Assembly (NCBI RefSeq): GCF_000165835.1
Contig: NC_014640.1
Coordinates: forward strand, 310,001 to 374,000
DNA: 64,000 bases
From: Achromobacter xylosoxidans A8
GTDB lineage: Bacteria; Pseudomonadota; Gammaproteobacteria; Burkholderiales; Burkholderiaceae_B
Direction of reading: 5' to 3'
The notes below the pieces were generated by a model that made no database searches, was not told the DNA's origin, and saw nothing but the letters and a program-made list of their open reading frames with translations. Positions within the stretch are counted from its first letter, which is position 1, and each line of letters opens with the position of its first letter. The position numbers were made by a program, and so were the translations under genes. Of the stretch, positions 54,149-63,734 are shown one piece after another.

Positions 54149-55105
54149 TTGAAAATCGCAATACTCGACGATTACCACGACGTAGCGAAGCGCTACGCGG
54201 ATTGGACCTCGCTGGGCGGTGACGCCGAGGTGCGGATCTTCAATAATTTCATCCCGGAAGGGCAGGTCGAGCCATCGCTCGAATCCTTCGACGTGATCGT
54301 CGCCATGCGCGAACGCACGCCGTTCCCCGCCGAACGGATCCGCGCCCTGCCGAATCTGCGCCTGCTGGTCACCACGGGCATGCGCAACAACGCCATCGAC
54401 ATGCAGGCTTGCGCCGAGCAGGGCATCATCGTCTGCGGCGCGCCTGGCAGCGCCGACGCCAACACCGCCACGGCCGAGCTGGCCTGGGCGCACATCCTGG
54501 GCCTGTTCAAGCACCTCCCGGCCGAAGACGCAGCCATGCGCCGCGGCATGTGGCAGACGGCCATGCCCGAACCGCTGGCGGGCAAGCGCCTGGGCGTGCT
54601 GGGGCTGGGCAAGCTGGGCGCGGCGGTGGCCAAGGTGGGGCTGGCCTTCGGCATGGACGTGGTGGCCTGGAGCCCCAACCTGACCGACGAGCGCGCCGAG
54701 GCCGCAGGCGTGAAGCGGGTAGACAAGCACGAACTCTTCGCCACGTCCGACGTGGTCAGCCTGCACCTGATCCTGTCCGAACGCAGCCGCCACGTGGTCG
54801 ACGCCGCCGCGCTGGCCGCGATGAAGCCGACCGCCTACCTGGTCAACACCTCGCGCGCCGGCCTAGTGGACCAGGAAGCCCTGATGGACGCGCTGGTGAA
54901 GTTCCGCATCGCGGGCGCCGGCCTGGACGTTTATCCCGAGGAACCGCTGTCGCCCACCGACACCGTGCGCGATCTGGACAACGTCATCCTGACCCCACAC
55001 CTCGGCTACGTCAGCCGCGAGAATTTCGAAGCCTTCTATCAGAACGCGCTGGAAGCGGTGAAGGCATGGCATGCGGGCAAACCCATCCGCGTGCTGAACG
55101 CGTAG
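54149..55105 (+). CDS. D-2-hydroxyacid dehydrogenase family protein
   Basis: 318 residues from a TTG start at 54149 with GGAG seven bases upstream. The next in-frame methionine would cut into the first strand (KIAILDDYHD). The NAD-binding GLGKLGAAVA and the catalytic region (Arg in VNTSRAGLVDQEALMDAL, Glu in DVYPEEPL, His in LTPHLGY) are all present. It reduces a 2-oxo acid or oxidises its hydroxy acid; the substrate is unknown. A strong terminator follows. Confidence 0.88.
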   Translation: MKIAILDDYHDVAKRYADWTSLGGDAEVRIFNNFIPEGQVEPSLESFDVIVAMRERTPFPAERIRALPNLRLLVTTGMRNNAIDMQACAEQGIIVCGAPGSADANTATAELAWAHILGLFKHLPAEDAAMRRGMWQTAMPEPLAGKRLGVLGLGKLGAAVAKVGLAFGMDVVAWSPNLTDERAEAAGVKRVDKHELFATSDVVSLHLILSERSRHVVDAAALAAMKPTAYLVNTSRAGLVDQEALMDALVKFRIAGAGLDVYPEEPLSPTDTVRDLDNVILTPHLGYVSRENFEAFYQNALEAVKAWHAGKPIRVLNA

Positions 55106-55123
55106 GCGTTGCGCCTGTAAAAG

Positions 55124-55149
55124 AAAAAGGCTGCACAAGCAGCCTTTTT
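55124..55149. terminator. Bidirectional intrinsic terminator
   Basis: AAAAAGGCTG pairs with CAGCCTTTTT around CACAAG. It lies between the convergent dehydrogenase and ttcA genes and has T runs on both strands. Confidence 0.92.
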
Positions 55150-55165
55150 CATTTCCGCGCAGTGT

Positions 55166-56134
55166 TCATCCGCGCGTGAACGTCACCTTCTTTTCGACGA
55201 TGGCGCCCGGCTCCTGCGCTTGCGGCGCGTCGCCACAGGCTTCAGCGGAATCTTCCTGTGGATCCTCGGCGTCGAACGCCGTGTCGCCGTTGGCGTCCGG
55301 CACGCCGGTGGGCTTCAGGCCCACGAAGTCGAACAGGTCCCGGTCCATCAGGTGCGAAGGCACCACGCGCGACAGCGCGTTGAACACGTTCCACGAGCGA
55401 CCCGGATGCTGCTTGTCCCATTCCTTGATCATGCGGCCCACTTCCTTGCGCTTCAGGTTCTGTTGCGAGCCGCAGAGATTGCAGGGAATGATGGGGAACT
55501 GCTTGAGTTCCGCATAGGCGATCAGGTCGGTCTCCGGCACATAGGCCAGGGGGCGGATCACCGTGTGGCGGCCGTCGTCGGACACCAGCTTGGGCGGCAT
55601 GCCCTTGGCCTTGCCGCCGTAGAACAGGTTCAGGAAGAACGTGCCCAGGATGTCGTCGCGGTGGTGGCCCAGCGCGATCTTGGTGGCGCCCAGTTCGGAG
55701 GCGACACGGTACAGGATGCCGCGGCGCAAGCGCGAACAGAGCGAGCACATGGTCTTGCCTTCTTCCAGCACGCGCGTGACGATGGAATACGTGTCCTGCG
55801 TCTCGATGTGGAAGGGCACGCCCAGCGTCTTCAGATACTCGGGCAGGATATGGTCGGGAAAGCCCGGCTGCTTCTGGTCCAGGTTGACTGCGATCAGCTC
55901 GAACTTGAAAGGGGCGCGCTTCTGCAGCTGCAGCAGGATGTCCAGCATCGCATAGGAATCCTTGCCGCCTGACAGACAGACCATTACCCGGTCACCTTCC
56001 CCGATCATGTTGTAGTCGGACAGGGCGCGGGTGGTTTCGCGCGCCAGGCGCTTGGTCAGCTTGTTGCCTTCGTGGCGGGCCTTTTCTTCGGCCTCGGTGC
56101 GAAAGCGCACCTCGGGGGTAGCAATATCGTTCAT
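55166..56134 (-). CDS. ttcA: tRNA 2-thiocytidine(32) synthetase
   Basis: 322 residues from the ATG at 56134. The PP-loop SGGKDS is at residues 55-60, with cluster cysteines in MCSLCSR (Cys130, Cys133) and PCNLCGSQ (Cys218, Cys221). It adds sulfur to C32 of certain tRNAs, using ATP and an iron-sulfur cluster. A 45-residue acidic C-terminal tail is extra compared with E. coli. It starts two bases after folB, so the two are co-transcribed. Confidence 0.94.
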   Translation of the reverse strand: MNDIATPEVRFRTEAEEKARHEGNKLTKRLARETTRALSDYNMIGEGDRVMVCLSGGKDSYAMLDILLQLQKRAPFKFELIAVNLDQKQPGFPDHILPEYLKTLGVPFHIETQDTYSIVTRVLEEGKTMCSLCSRLRRGILYRVASELGATKIALGHHRDDILGTFFLNLFYGGKAKGMPPKLVSDDGRHTVIRPLAYVPETDLIAYAELKQFPIIPCNLCGSQQNLKRKEVGRMIKEWDKQHPGRSWNVFNALSRVVPSHLMDRDLFDFVGLKPTGVPDANGDTAFDAEDPQEDSAEACGDAPQAQEPGAIVEKKVTFTRG

Positions 56135-56136
56135 GG

Positions 56137-56496
56137 TCAACGCGTGATCTGGATTTCCACGCCTACCGCCGCGCAGTCGGAAAAGGCCATGGGTTTGCTG
56201 ATGCGCAGGCGCAGCGCGCGGATTTCCTGGAAGTCGGCCAGCAGGCGTGCCGCAACCTGCTCCGACAGGGTTTCGATCAGGTTCACGTGCGCCTGCGTGC
56301 ATTCTTCCACGATGGCTTCGCGCAGCCGGCGGTAGTCCAGCACGCTGTGGATATCGTGATCGTCGACCGAGCGCTGGATGTCCACGTCGAATTCGGCGTC
56401 GACATGCAGGGGCTGGGTGGCGCGGCGCTCGTGCTCGAGGATGCCGATGCGGGCGTCGAGCGCCAGCCCGGAAAGAATGATACGGCGTGTAGGCAT
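56137..56496 (-). CDS. folB: Dihydroneopterin aldolase family protein
   Basis: 119 residues from the ATG at 56496. The family pattern is visible as the first strand [19 protein letters not shown], a VDVDI-type strand and [15 protein letters not shown]. The late [21 protein letters not shown] is also typical. It acts in tetrahydrofolate synthesis as aldolase or epimerase. The long upstream extension of the frame to 57054 lies under the flavoprotein gene and is not real. Confidence 0.9.
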   Translation of the reverse strand: MPTRRIILSGLALDARIGILEHERRATQPLHVDAEFDVDIQRSVDDHDIHSVLDYRRLREAIVEECTQAHVNLIETLSEQVAARLLADFQEIRALRLRISKPMAFSDCAAVGVEIQITR

Positions 56497-56620
56497 GATG
56501 AAAACCTGGGTGGGGTAGCCCGGAATTGTAAGGCGACAGCGGAACGAGGGCGGCGCGCTGGCTACAATCCGGCCATGTCCGGGCGTCCGCGAGGCGCTGG
56601 CGCAGTCAATAAGGGGTGAA

Positions 56621-57523
56621 ATGCAACAGATGCACGATTCGGTCATTGTAGGCGGCGGCCCGGCCGGCGCCTCCTGCGCCCTGTGGTTGGCGCGGCTGGG
56701 CCTGTCCCCGCTACTGGTCGAGGCCGGCCCCCGACTCGGCGGGCTGGGCAATGACAACCCCTTCGCCGACGACTGGATTGCCGTGCTGCCGGGCGTCACC
56801 GGGCAGCAGGTGGCCGCCAATATCGACGCCAGCGTGCGTGCGGCCGGCGTGCCGCTGCGCCTGGAAACCCGCGTAACGGGGGTGCGTCCCTGCAAGGGCG
56901 GCATCGAGGCTACGCTGGCCGGCCCGGATGGCGCCCAATCCCTGGTGCGCGGGCGCACCCTGGTAATCGCCTCCGGCGTGCGCGCCAAGGGCCTGCCGGA
57001 CCATGCACCGGGCGCATCCTGGCCGGGCGTGCTGATCGGTCCCGGCTCGCCCATCGTGGCGCAGGACTACTCGGGACTGTCGGTGGCGGTACTGGGCGGG
57101 GGCGACAACGCTTTCGAAAACTACGTCTATGTACGCAACCGCGGCGCCCGCAGCGTGCATCTCTATGCCCGCAGCGTCCGTGCCCAGCAGCAATGGGTGA
57201 CGCGCGCCGGCCGCGAAGGCGTGCACATCGGCCCGTACAAGGTGGACCCCGCCAGCCGCAGCGTGGACGGCAGGCAATACGACCTGATCCTGGTCTTCTA
57301 CGGCTGGGAGCCCCAGGCCGGCTTTGCCGACAGCCTGCATCTGGCCCGCGACGAGCGCGGCTACATCCGCACGGACTTCGCCACCGCCGAAACCAGCGTG
57401 CCGGACATCTATGCCGTGGGCGAGGTGGCGCACCGGATGCATCCCTGCGTGGTCACCTCCATGGCCGACGGCGTGGTCGCAGCCAAGGCCATCCAGCGCC
57501 GCTGGGAGCGCGGCGCGGAATAA
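56621..57523 (+). CDS. Thioredoxin-reductase-like FAD/NAD(P) oxidoreductase lacking redox cysteines
   Basis: 300 residues. The FAD-binding GGGPAGASCALWLARLG is at the start, a second nucleotide-binding GGGDNAFENYVYV is near residue 160, and IYAVGEVAHRMHPCVVTSMADGVVAA is near the end. This is the thioredoxin reductase-type two-domain fold, but there is no CxxC. It is therefore not a thioredoxin reductase and may be a ferredoxin- or flavodoxin-type NADP reductase or other flavoprotein. It is divergent from folB. Confidence 0.8.
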   Translation: MQQMHDSVIVGGGPAGASCALWLARLGLSPLLVEAGPRLGGLGNDNPFADDWIAVLPGVTGQQVAANIDASVRAAGVPLRLETRVTGVRPCKGGIEATLAGPDGAQSLVRGRTLVIASGVRAKGLPDHAPGASWPGVLIGPGSPIVAQDYSGLSVAVLGGGDNAFENYVYVRNRGARSVHLYARSVRAQQQWVTRAGREGVHIGPYKVDPASRSVDGRQYDLILVFYGWEPQAGFADSLHLARDERGYIRTDFATAETSVPDIYAVGEVAHRMHPCVVTSMADGVVAAKAIQRRWERGAE

Positions 57524-57533
57524 GGCGGCTGGC

Positions 57534-58331
57534 TCAGGCCGCGAGCAGGAATTCCATCACCGCGGCTTCGAACGCCTCGGGCAATTCGATGTTGGCCAAG
57601 TGCACGGCCGGCAGCGTCAGCAGCCTGGCGCCGGGAATGGTCGCGGCGATCTGCTCGCCATGGCTGGCCGCAGTGACGGTGTCGTGCTGGCCGGCGATGA
57701 CCAGTGTCGGATTGGGGACCAGGGCGATGGTCCGGCGCAGGTCGAAGTCCCGCACGGCCGCAAATGCGCCCGCCAGGCCGTGCTTGTCGGTGCTCAGCAG
57801 CATGGCGCGGAACGGTTCGACGGCAGGGTTGCCATCTCGTAACCAGGACGCGGGAAACCAGTTCTTCAGGAACGTTTCGGCTGTTTCCGACATGTCTTCC
57901 GCCCGCAGCGTGGCGGCGATGCGTTCGTCCCATTGCGGCGCCGGTCCCAGATAGGCCGAAGTGTTGCTCAGGATCAGGCGGCCGACGCGCTCGGGAGCAT
58001 GCACCCCCAGCCACTGGCCGACGATGCCGCCCAGCGACAGTCCCAGGAAATGCGCGCGCTCGATGCCCAGCCCATCCAGCAGTTCCAGCACATCGCGGCC
58101 CAGGCGGTCCAGCGAATAGGGGCCTTGCGGCACGCTGGACGCGCCATGGCCGCGGTAGTCATAGCGCAGCACGCGGAAGTGGCGGGTCAGCGCGGGAATC
58201 TGCGCGTCCCACATGTGCAGCGTGGTGCCGATGGAGTTCGCCAGCACCAGCGTGGGCAGGTCCGCGTGGCCATCGTAACGGTAGGCGATGCGGGCGCCGT
58301 CGCCGGCGGTGTAGTGGGAGATATCTTGCAT
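57534..58331 (-). CDS. pcaD: 3-oxoadipate enol-lactonase (alpha/beta hydrolase)
   Basis: 265 residues with the alpha/beta hydrolase triad Ser99 (GLSLGG), Asp217 (AGQHDTVT) and His244 (AVHLANIE), and RYDYRGHGASS. The similarity pattern (SLDRLGRDVLELLDGLGI, IVGQWLGVHAPERV) is that of PcaD in the protocatechuate pathway. No other pca genes are nearby, so it may serve another lactone. It is divergent from a LysR gene that may control it. Confidence 0.82.
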   Translation of the reverse strand: MQDISHYTAGDGARIAYRYDGHADLPTLVLANSIGTTLHMWDAQIPALTRHFRVLRYDYRGHGASSVPQGPYSLDRLGRDVLELLDGLGIERAHFLGLSLGGIVGQWLGVHAPERVGRLILSNTSAYLGPAPQWDERIAATLRAEDMSETAETFLKNWFPASWLRDGNPAVEPFRAMLLSTDKHGLAGAFAAVRDFDLRRTIALVPNPTLVIAGQHDTVTAASHGEQIAATIPGARLLTLPAVHLANIELPEAFEAAVMEFLLAA

Positions 58332-58431
58332 GATGGTTCGCCTCTCGGTGATGGGTGTGAGGCAAATCGTAGTTGCGCACCGTTCAAGAAAAAATTACAA
58401 AGTTCTCACAATCATTGTCGGAAAAACAGAC

Positions 58432-59355
58432 ATGAGCGAATTCACGCTGCACGATCTCCAGTGCTTCGACGCGGTGGCGCGCGCCGGCGGCTTCCAGGCG
58501 GCCGCGGTAACGCTGCACCGTTCGCACCCGGCGGTGTTCGCCGCCGTGGCCAAGCTGGAACGGCAGCTGGGCCTGGCCCTGCTGGACCGCAGCGGCTACC
58601 GCGTGAGCCTGACAGCCGCGGGGCAGTCCTTCCACGCCCGTGCGCAATCGCTGCTGCGCGAGCTGACCGCCTTGCGTGCGCACGCCGAACAACTGGCGAT
58701 GGGCGAGGAAACCGAACTGCGGATCGTGATCGGCGATTTCTGCCCGCGGCCCTACGTGCTGGGCTTGTTGAGCCGTTTCTTCGCGGACTGTCCGGCCACG
58801 CGCCTGGACCTGCACTTCGAAGCCGTGTCCGGGCCGCTGGAACGCCTTTACGATGGCGAGGCCGACCTCATCCTGCATCGCGTCGACAAGAACGACGCCC
58901 GCATCGAATGGGTCGATTTGGTCAAAGTGCCTTTCGTGCCCGTCGTGGCGCCGGGCTTTCTGCGTGAGCCCGTGCCGCGCGCGATCAAGCCCGCGCTGCT
59001 GCGCGACTACACGCAATGCGTCATGCGCGATACCGCCACGCACTCGCCATCGCAAGACTATTTCACCGTCGAAGGCGCGCGCCAGTGCACGGTGGCTGAC
59101 CAGTTGATGAAGAAGGAAATCATCCTGCAAGGCATGGGCTGGGGCCATATGCCGCGCTTTCTCATCGACGATGAACTGCGTGACGGCAGTCTGCTTTCCA
59201 TTGCCAACCGCCATCTGCCCGGCAGCGTCGAAGAACTGGTGGCGGCGCGGCGCACGGACCGGGCGCAAGGCCCGGTGTCGAACCGCTTGTGGCAGTACCT
59301 GCAGGCTGCCGCGCCAGCCTTGCGCCGCGCCTTGGCATCGCGTCGCGGCCGCTAA
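58432..59355 (+). CDS. LysR-family transcriptional regulator
   Basis: 307 residues from the ATG at 58432. The winged helix (FTLHDLQCFDAVARAGGFQAAA, HRSHPAVFAAVAKLERQLG) is followed by an effector domain with VIGDFCPRPYVLGLLSRFF. The 100-base gap to the divergent pcaD gene holds an AT-rich stretch suitable for its binding. It may instead regulate the downstream transport operon, which is 354 bases away behind a terminator. Confidence 0.88.
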   Translation: MSEFTLHDLQCFDAVARAGGFQAAAVTLHRSHPAVFAAVAKLERQLGLALLDRSGYRVSLTAAGQSFHARAQSLLRELTALRAHAEQLAMGEETELRIVIGDFCPRPYVLGLLSRFFADCPATRLDLHFEAVSGPLERLYDGEADLILHRVDKNDARIEWVDLVKVPFVPVVAPGFLREPVPRAIKPALLRDYTQCVMRDTATHSPSQDYFTVEGARQCTVADQLMKKEIILQGMGWGHMPRFLIDDELRDGSLLSIANRHLPGSVEELVAARRTDRAQGPVSNRLWQYLQAAAPALRRALASRRGR

Positions 59356-59709
59356 GGGAAAATACGCATGGCATAGCGCCACACGCTTCTTCAGAATGCC
59401 TTCCAGACGCAAGTTCGTCTTCAAATTTTCGCCGACTGCCAGTGTTGCCAGTCAGGCGTAGGGCAAAAAGGCCCGAGCCGGAATTTCCGGCTCGGGCCTT
59501 TTCGTTTTCCGTTTGTCCATCGCTTCTCTTCGAATGGCGTTTCGCTGCGCCGTGGGCGCAGCTTTGCCTGAAGAAACGTGGACGCTGCGGGCGGACGGCA
59601 GTCGTCGTGATGTGGTGGGCAATGGCGCCTGTCCAATCCCGGGCAGTTCAGGGCTTGCGTGCAAGCCCCGGCCGGAGGCTTGCCTTCAGAAACGCACAGG
59701 AGCGCAACG
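59356..59709. other. 354-base intergenic region with terminator
   Basis: Apart from the strong terminator at 59466-59502 the gap contains GC-rich sequence with CGCAGCGTCC-type imperfect inverted segments. There is no convincing gene. The promoter of the urt-type operon must lie in its second half, but I cannot pick out clear -35 and -10 boxes. Confidence 0.5.
59466..59502. terminator. Intrinsic terminator after the LysR gene
   Basis: AAAAGGCCCGAGCCGGAA and TCCGGCTCGGGCCTTTT form an unusually long, nearly perfect stem with T runs on both strands, about 110 bases after the LysR stop. Confidence 0.92.
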
Positions 59710-60903
59710 ATGAGCGTATACAACCGCCGCCGCTTTCTGCAGCACAGCGGCTCCATGGTCTTACTGAGTGCCGCATCGGGGATGGCAGCCTTGCCCCGCC
59801 AGGCTTACGCCCAAGACACCGTCAAACTGGGCCTGCTGCATTCCCTGTCCGGCACCATCGCCATCGCCGAGGCTTCGCTGGTGGACGCGGAAAAGCTGGC
59901 GATCGAAGAGATCAACGCCGCGGGCGGCGTGATGGGCCGCAAGATCGAACCCGTGGTCGAAGACGGCGCGAGCGAGAACGCGGTGTTCGCCGAGAAGGCG
60001 CGCAAGCTGCTCGACCGCGACAAGGTCGCGGCCATCGTGGGCTGCTATACCTCGGCCTCGCGCAAGGCCTTGCTGCCCGTGCTCTCGCGCAGCAAGGGCC
60101 TGCTTTACTACCCGACCTACTACGAGGGCCAGGAGCAGGATGCGCGGGTGTTCTACCCGTCGCAGGAAGCCACGCAGTCCGTGATCGCGGCGGTGGAGTG
60201 GATGGCGCGAGAAAAGGGCAAGACCTTCTTCCTGGTCGGCTCCGACTACATCTATCCGCGCACCTGCAACAAGATCGCCAAGCCGGCCATCGCGCGCATG
60301 AACGCCAAGGTGGTGGGAGAAGAGTACGCGCCGCTGGGGCACACGGAATTTTCTTCCATCATCAACAAGATCAAGGCGGCCAAGCCCGAGTGCATCTACA
60401 GCACCGTGGTGGGCGGTTCGAACGTGGCGTTCTACAAGCAGCTGCGCGCGGCCGGCCTGGACGGAACCCGCGTCGTGCTGCTGTCCACGGTGGTGTCCGA
60501 GAACGAGATCGAAGGCATAGGCAAGGACAACGCGGCGGGTTACTACGCCTGCATGGGTTATTTCCAGAGCCTGCAGAATCCGGCCAACGAAAAGTTCGTC
60601 AAAGCGTTCAAGGCCAAGTACGGCCAGGACCGCGTCATCGGCGACCCGATGGAGGTTGCCTACAACAGCGTGTACCTGTGGAAGCTCGGCGTGGAGAAGG
60701 CCGGTTCGTTCGATCCCGACAAGGTGATCGCGGCCTCGGCGGGTCTCACATTGCAAGCGCCGGAGGGCACCGTGCGCGTGCATGAAACCAACCATCACGT
60801 CTGGAAGAAGGTACGCGTGGGCAAGGCCCGGCCCGATGGGCAGTTCGACATCGTCTGGGAATCGGCGGACCTGATCGAACCCAATCCCTTCCCGAAGCTG
60901 TAG
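59710..60903 (+). CDS. urtA: Urea/short-chain amide ABC transporter substrate-binding protein
   Basis: 397 residues from the ATG at 59710. A twin-arginine-type signal (NRRRFLQHSGSM) is followed by a type I periplasmic binding protein. It has VKLGLLHSLSGTIAIAEASLVDAE, LYYPTYYEGQEQ and the VGSDYIYPRTCN segment, matching UrtA/FmdD. The likely ligand is urea or a short amide. It starts a five-gene importer operon, although no urease or amidase genes are in the window. Confidence 0.9.
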   Translation: MSVYNRRRFLQHSGSMVLLSAASGMAALPRQAYAQDTVKLGLLHSLSGTIAIAEASLVDAEKLAIEEINAAGGVMGRKIEPVVEDGASENAVFAEKARKLLDRDKVAAIVGCYTSASRKALLPVLSRSKGLLYYPTYYEGQEQDARVFYPSQEATQSVIAAVEWMAREKGKTFFLVGSDYIYPRTCNKIAKPAIARMNAKVVGEEYAPLGHTEFSSIINKIKAAKPECIYSTVVGGSNVAFYKQLRAAGLDGTRVVLLSTVVSENEIEGIGKDNAAGYYACMGYFQSLQNPANEKFVKAFKAKYGQDRVIGDPMEVAYNSVYLWKLGVEKAGSFDPDKVIAASAGLTLQAPEGTVRVHETNHHVWKKVRVGKARPDGQFDIVWESADLIEPNPFPKL

Positions 60904-60972
60904 CGCGCGCTGGCGGATGCGCGCGAGCCCATGGCCGGCGGCGATGCCGCCGGCACAGCCTGGAACGTGACC

Positions 60973-61875
60973 ATGAATCTCGACATTGCGGCAATGCAGT
61001 TTTTCAACGGGATCAGCCTCTTCAGCATTCTTCTGCTGATGGCGATCGGCCTGGCCGTCGTGTTCGGCCTGATGGGCGTCATCAATATGGCCCACGGCGA
61101 ACTGATGGCCATGGGGGCCTACACGACCTATCTGGTCTCGGCGGCGTTCCAGCATTGGGCGCCGGGCTGGATGGACGTTTATCTGTTCGCGGCCATTCCG
61201 CTGGCGTTCCTGGTTACCTTCGCATTTGGCTATGTGCTTGAGCGCGGCTTCATACGCTGGTTCTACAACCGTCCGCTGGACACGCTGCTGGCGACCTGGG
61301 GCTTGAGCCTGATCCTGCAGCAAGCCTACCGCTCGATATTCGGCGCGCAGGAGGTCAGCGTGCCGCTGGCCTCCTGGCTCAGCGGCGCGTGGGAGCCCAC
61401 GCCCGACCTGCAGTTCCCGCTGAACCGCATTTTCATCCTCGGCCTGACATTGCTGGTGGCCGTGGGCGTGTACCTGCTGCTTTATCGCAGCGCCTGGGGC
61501 CTGCGGGTGCGCGCCGTCACGCAGAACCGCGCGATGGCAGGCGCCGTCGGCATCAACACGCGGCGCGTGGACGCGCTGACCTTCGCGCTGGGTTCCGGCC
61601 TGGCGGGGATCGCCGGCTGTGTCTTCACCATGATCGGGTCGACCAACCCCGGCACCGGCCAGCTCTACATCGTCGACTCGTTCATCGTGGTGGTGTTCGG
61701 CGGCGTGCAGAGTCTGTTGGGAACGGCGTTTTCCGGCCTGGCCATCGCGCAGTCGCAGACCACGCTGGAATACCTGATGAGCGGCTCGATGGCCAAGGTC
61801 ACGATCCTGGTCCTGGTGATCGTAGTGCTCTATTTCCGCCCAAACGGGCTGTTCGCCAATAAGACTCGGGGGTGA
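60973..61875 (+). CDS. urtB: Urea-type ABC transporter permease (LivH-like)
   Basis: 300 residues from the ATG at 60973 with GGAACG upstream; an earlier ATG at 60931 has no ribosome site. It is a multi-helix permease with GLMGVINMAHGELMAMGAYTTY, LATWGLSLILQQAYR and ALTFALGSGLAGIAGC, typical of UrtB. It forms the membrane pore with UrtC and precedes it by four bases. Confidence 0.92.
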   Translation: MNLDIAAMQFFNGISLFSILLLMAIGLAVVFGLMGVINMAHGELMAMGAYTTYLVSAAFQHWAPGWMDVYLFAAIPLAFLVTFAFGYVLERGFIRWFYNRPLDTLLATWGLSLILQQAYRSIFGAQEVSVPLASWLSGAWEPTPDLQFPLNRIFILGLTLLVAVGVYLLLYRSAWGLRVRAVTQNRAMAGAVGINTRRVDALTFALGSGLAGIAGCVFTMIGSTNPGTGQLYIVDSFIVVVFGGVQSLLGTAFSGLAIAQSQTTLEYLMSGSMAKVTILVLVIVVLYFRPNGLFANKTRG

Positions 61876-61879
61876 TGCG

Positions 61880-62926
61880 ATGAAGGCCCTGCACCGGAAA
61901 ACCGAAGAGATCGCGATCCTGCTGGTCGCGGCGCTGATCCTGGCTGTGCTGCCCCTGTCGCTGGATCCGTTCCGGCTGAACCTGGTCGGCAAGTACATGG
62001 CGTTCGCCTTCGTGGCGATAGGCATCGTGCTGACCTGGGGCTACAGCGGCGTGTTGAGCCTGGGGCAAGGCATATTCTTCGGGCTGGGCGGCTACATGAT
62101 GGCCATGTTCCTGAAGCTGGAGGCTTCCGCGCCGGAACTGCCCGACTTCATGGTGTGGAGCAGCGTGGATAGCCTGCCGGTCTGGTGGCAGCCGTTCCAC
62201 TCGCTGACGCTGACGCTCTTGCTGATCGTGGTCCTGCCGGGCCTGGCCGCCTATCTGTTTTCCTTGGCCATTTTCCGCAAGCGGGTCAGCGGGGTGTACT
62301 TCGCCATCGTGACGCTGGCCCTGGCGATGACGCTGACTGTCCTCATCATCGGCCAGCAGGGAGACACGGGCGGGGCCAATGGCATTACCGACTTCCGCAC
62401 GCTGCTGGGCTGGGACATCGTCGGCGACGATGGCAAGCAGGCGCTGTACTTCATCGAGGCTGGGGCGCTGATCGTGGCGATGTTGGCGGCGCTGGCGATC
62501 GTGCGCAGCCGGTTGGGCAAGATCCTGATCGCCATCCGCGACCGCGAGGACCGCGTGCGCTTCTCGGGCTACGACACGGCGCACGTGAAAGCCTGCATTT
62601 TCGCGGTGGCTGCGGTCCTTTCGTCCATCGGCGGCGCATTCTTCACCCTGCAGGTGGGCCTGATCTCCCCGGGAGCGATCGGCGTGGTGGCGTCGATCGA
62701 AATGGTGATCTATGCCGCGGTCGGCGGCCGCCTGTCGATTCCCGGAGCCGTGGTTGGCGCCTTGCTGATCGGCTTTCTCAAATCCTATCTGTCCGAGACC
62801 TTCCCGGAAGTGTGGCTGTACTTCCTGGGCGCCATCTTCATTGCGGTGGTCGTGATCATGCCCAACGGCCTGGCCGGCGTGTTCGGCCAGATCCAGGCGC
62901 GCCGCGCCGCGGGGAGCGCGCGATGA
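61880..62926 (+). CDS. urtC: Urea-type ABC transporter permease (LivM-like)
   Basis: 348 residues with about ten membrane helices and the conserved GYSGVLSLGQGIFFGLGGYMM and AFFTLQVGLISPGAIGVVAS-type segments. The loop RDREDRVRFSGYDTAHVK is the coupling region for the ATPase. Its stop overlaps the urtD start by four bases. Confidence 0.93.
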   Translation: MKALHRKTEEIAILLVAALILAVLPLSLDPFRLNLVGKYMAFAFVAIGIVLTWGYSGVLSLGQGIFFGLGGYMMAMFLKLEASAPELPDFMVWSSVDSLPVWWQPFHSLTLTLLLIVVLPGLAAYLFSLAIFRKRVSGVYFAIVTLALAMTLTVLIIGQQGDTGGANGITDFRTLLGWDIVGDDGKQALYFIEAGALIVAMLAALAIVRSRLGKILIAIRDREDRVRFSGYDTAHVKACIFAVAAVLSSIGGAFFTLQVGLISPGAIGVVASIEMVIYAAVGGRLSIPGAVVGALLIGFLKSYLSETFPEVWLYFLGAIFIAVVVIMPNGLAGVFGQIQARRAAGSAR

Positions 62927-63720
62927 GCGCCACCCTGGACCTGCAGGAGCCCGCCAGCATGGACATGAGCAGCGACCGCCCGGCGCCGGGCGCCATCCTG
63001 AGCGTCGAGGATCTGACAGTCTCGTTCGACGGCTTTCGGGCCGTGGACGGGCTGAGCCTGCGCGTGGCGCAGGACGAACTGCGCGTCATCATCGGCCCCA
63101 ACGGCGCAGGCAAGACCACGCTGCTGGACATCATCTGCGGCAAGACCCGGCCGTCCGCGGGCCGCGTGATGTTCCAGGGCCGCGACCTGGTGCGGATGGC
63201 GGAGTTCGACATTGTGCGCGCCGGCGTGGGGCGCAAGTTCCAGACGCCATCGGTCTACGAAGACCTGACCGTGCTGGAGAACTTCGAGATCTCGTTGCCC
63301 AACGCGCACGGCGTGGTCCGCTCGTTGCGGTTCCGGCGTACGGCCGACATCCGCGAGCGCATCCAGGACATGGCCGCACAAGTCTTTCTGCAGGACCGCC
63401 TGGCGGAGAAGGCGGGCCGCCTGAGCCACGGGCAGAAGCAATGGCTGGAGATCGGCATGCTGCTGATGCAGAGCCCGCAGCTGCTATTGCTGGATGAACC
63501 GGTGGCCGGCATGAGTCCGCGCGAACGCGAACAGACCGCCGAGCTGTTGGCGCGGATCTCGCGCGGCAAATCGATGGTCGTCATCGAGCACGACATGGAT
63601 TTCGTCAAGCGCATCGCGCACAAAGTCACCGTGCTGCACCAGGGCCGGCTGCTGAGCGAAGGCACCGTGGCCGAGGTGCAAGCCGATCCGCGCGTGCTGG
63701 ATGTGTACCTGGGCCATTGA
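62923..63720 (+). CDS. urtD: Urea-type ABC transporter ATPase (LivG-like)
   Basis: 265 residues with Walker A GPNGAGKT (from residue 58), Q-loop KFQTPSVYEDLTV, signature LSHGQKQWLEIG, Walker B LLLLDEPVAGM and switch His IEHDMDFV. The LSHGQ form and the GM after Walker B are typical of UrtD. It powers uptake together with UrtE. Confidence 0.93.
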   Translation: MSATLDLQEPASMDMSSDRPAPGAILSVEDLTVSFDGFRAVDGLSLRVAQDELRVIIGPNGAGKTTLLDIICGKTRPSAGRVMFQGRDLVRMAEFDIVRAGVGRKFQTPSVYEDLTVLENFEISLPNAHGVVRSLRFRRTADIRERIQDMAAQVFLQDRLAEKAGRLSHGQKQWLEIGMLLMQSPQLLLLDEPVAGMSPREREQTAELLARISRGKSMVVIEHDMDFVKRIAHKVTVLHQGRLLSEGTVAEVQADPRVLDVYLGH

Positions 63721-63734
63721 TAGGAGGGCGCGCC

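Noticed and set aside
59716..59721. Another GTATAC operator
   Set aside because: It lies inside the urtA coding sequence (codons for Ser-Val-Tyr), lacks the AATGTTCAT extension, and is expected by chance.
59761..62025. 754-residue open frame on the minus strand
   Set aside because: It is antisense to urtA and urtB and rich in His/Arg/Gln, as shadow frames are.
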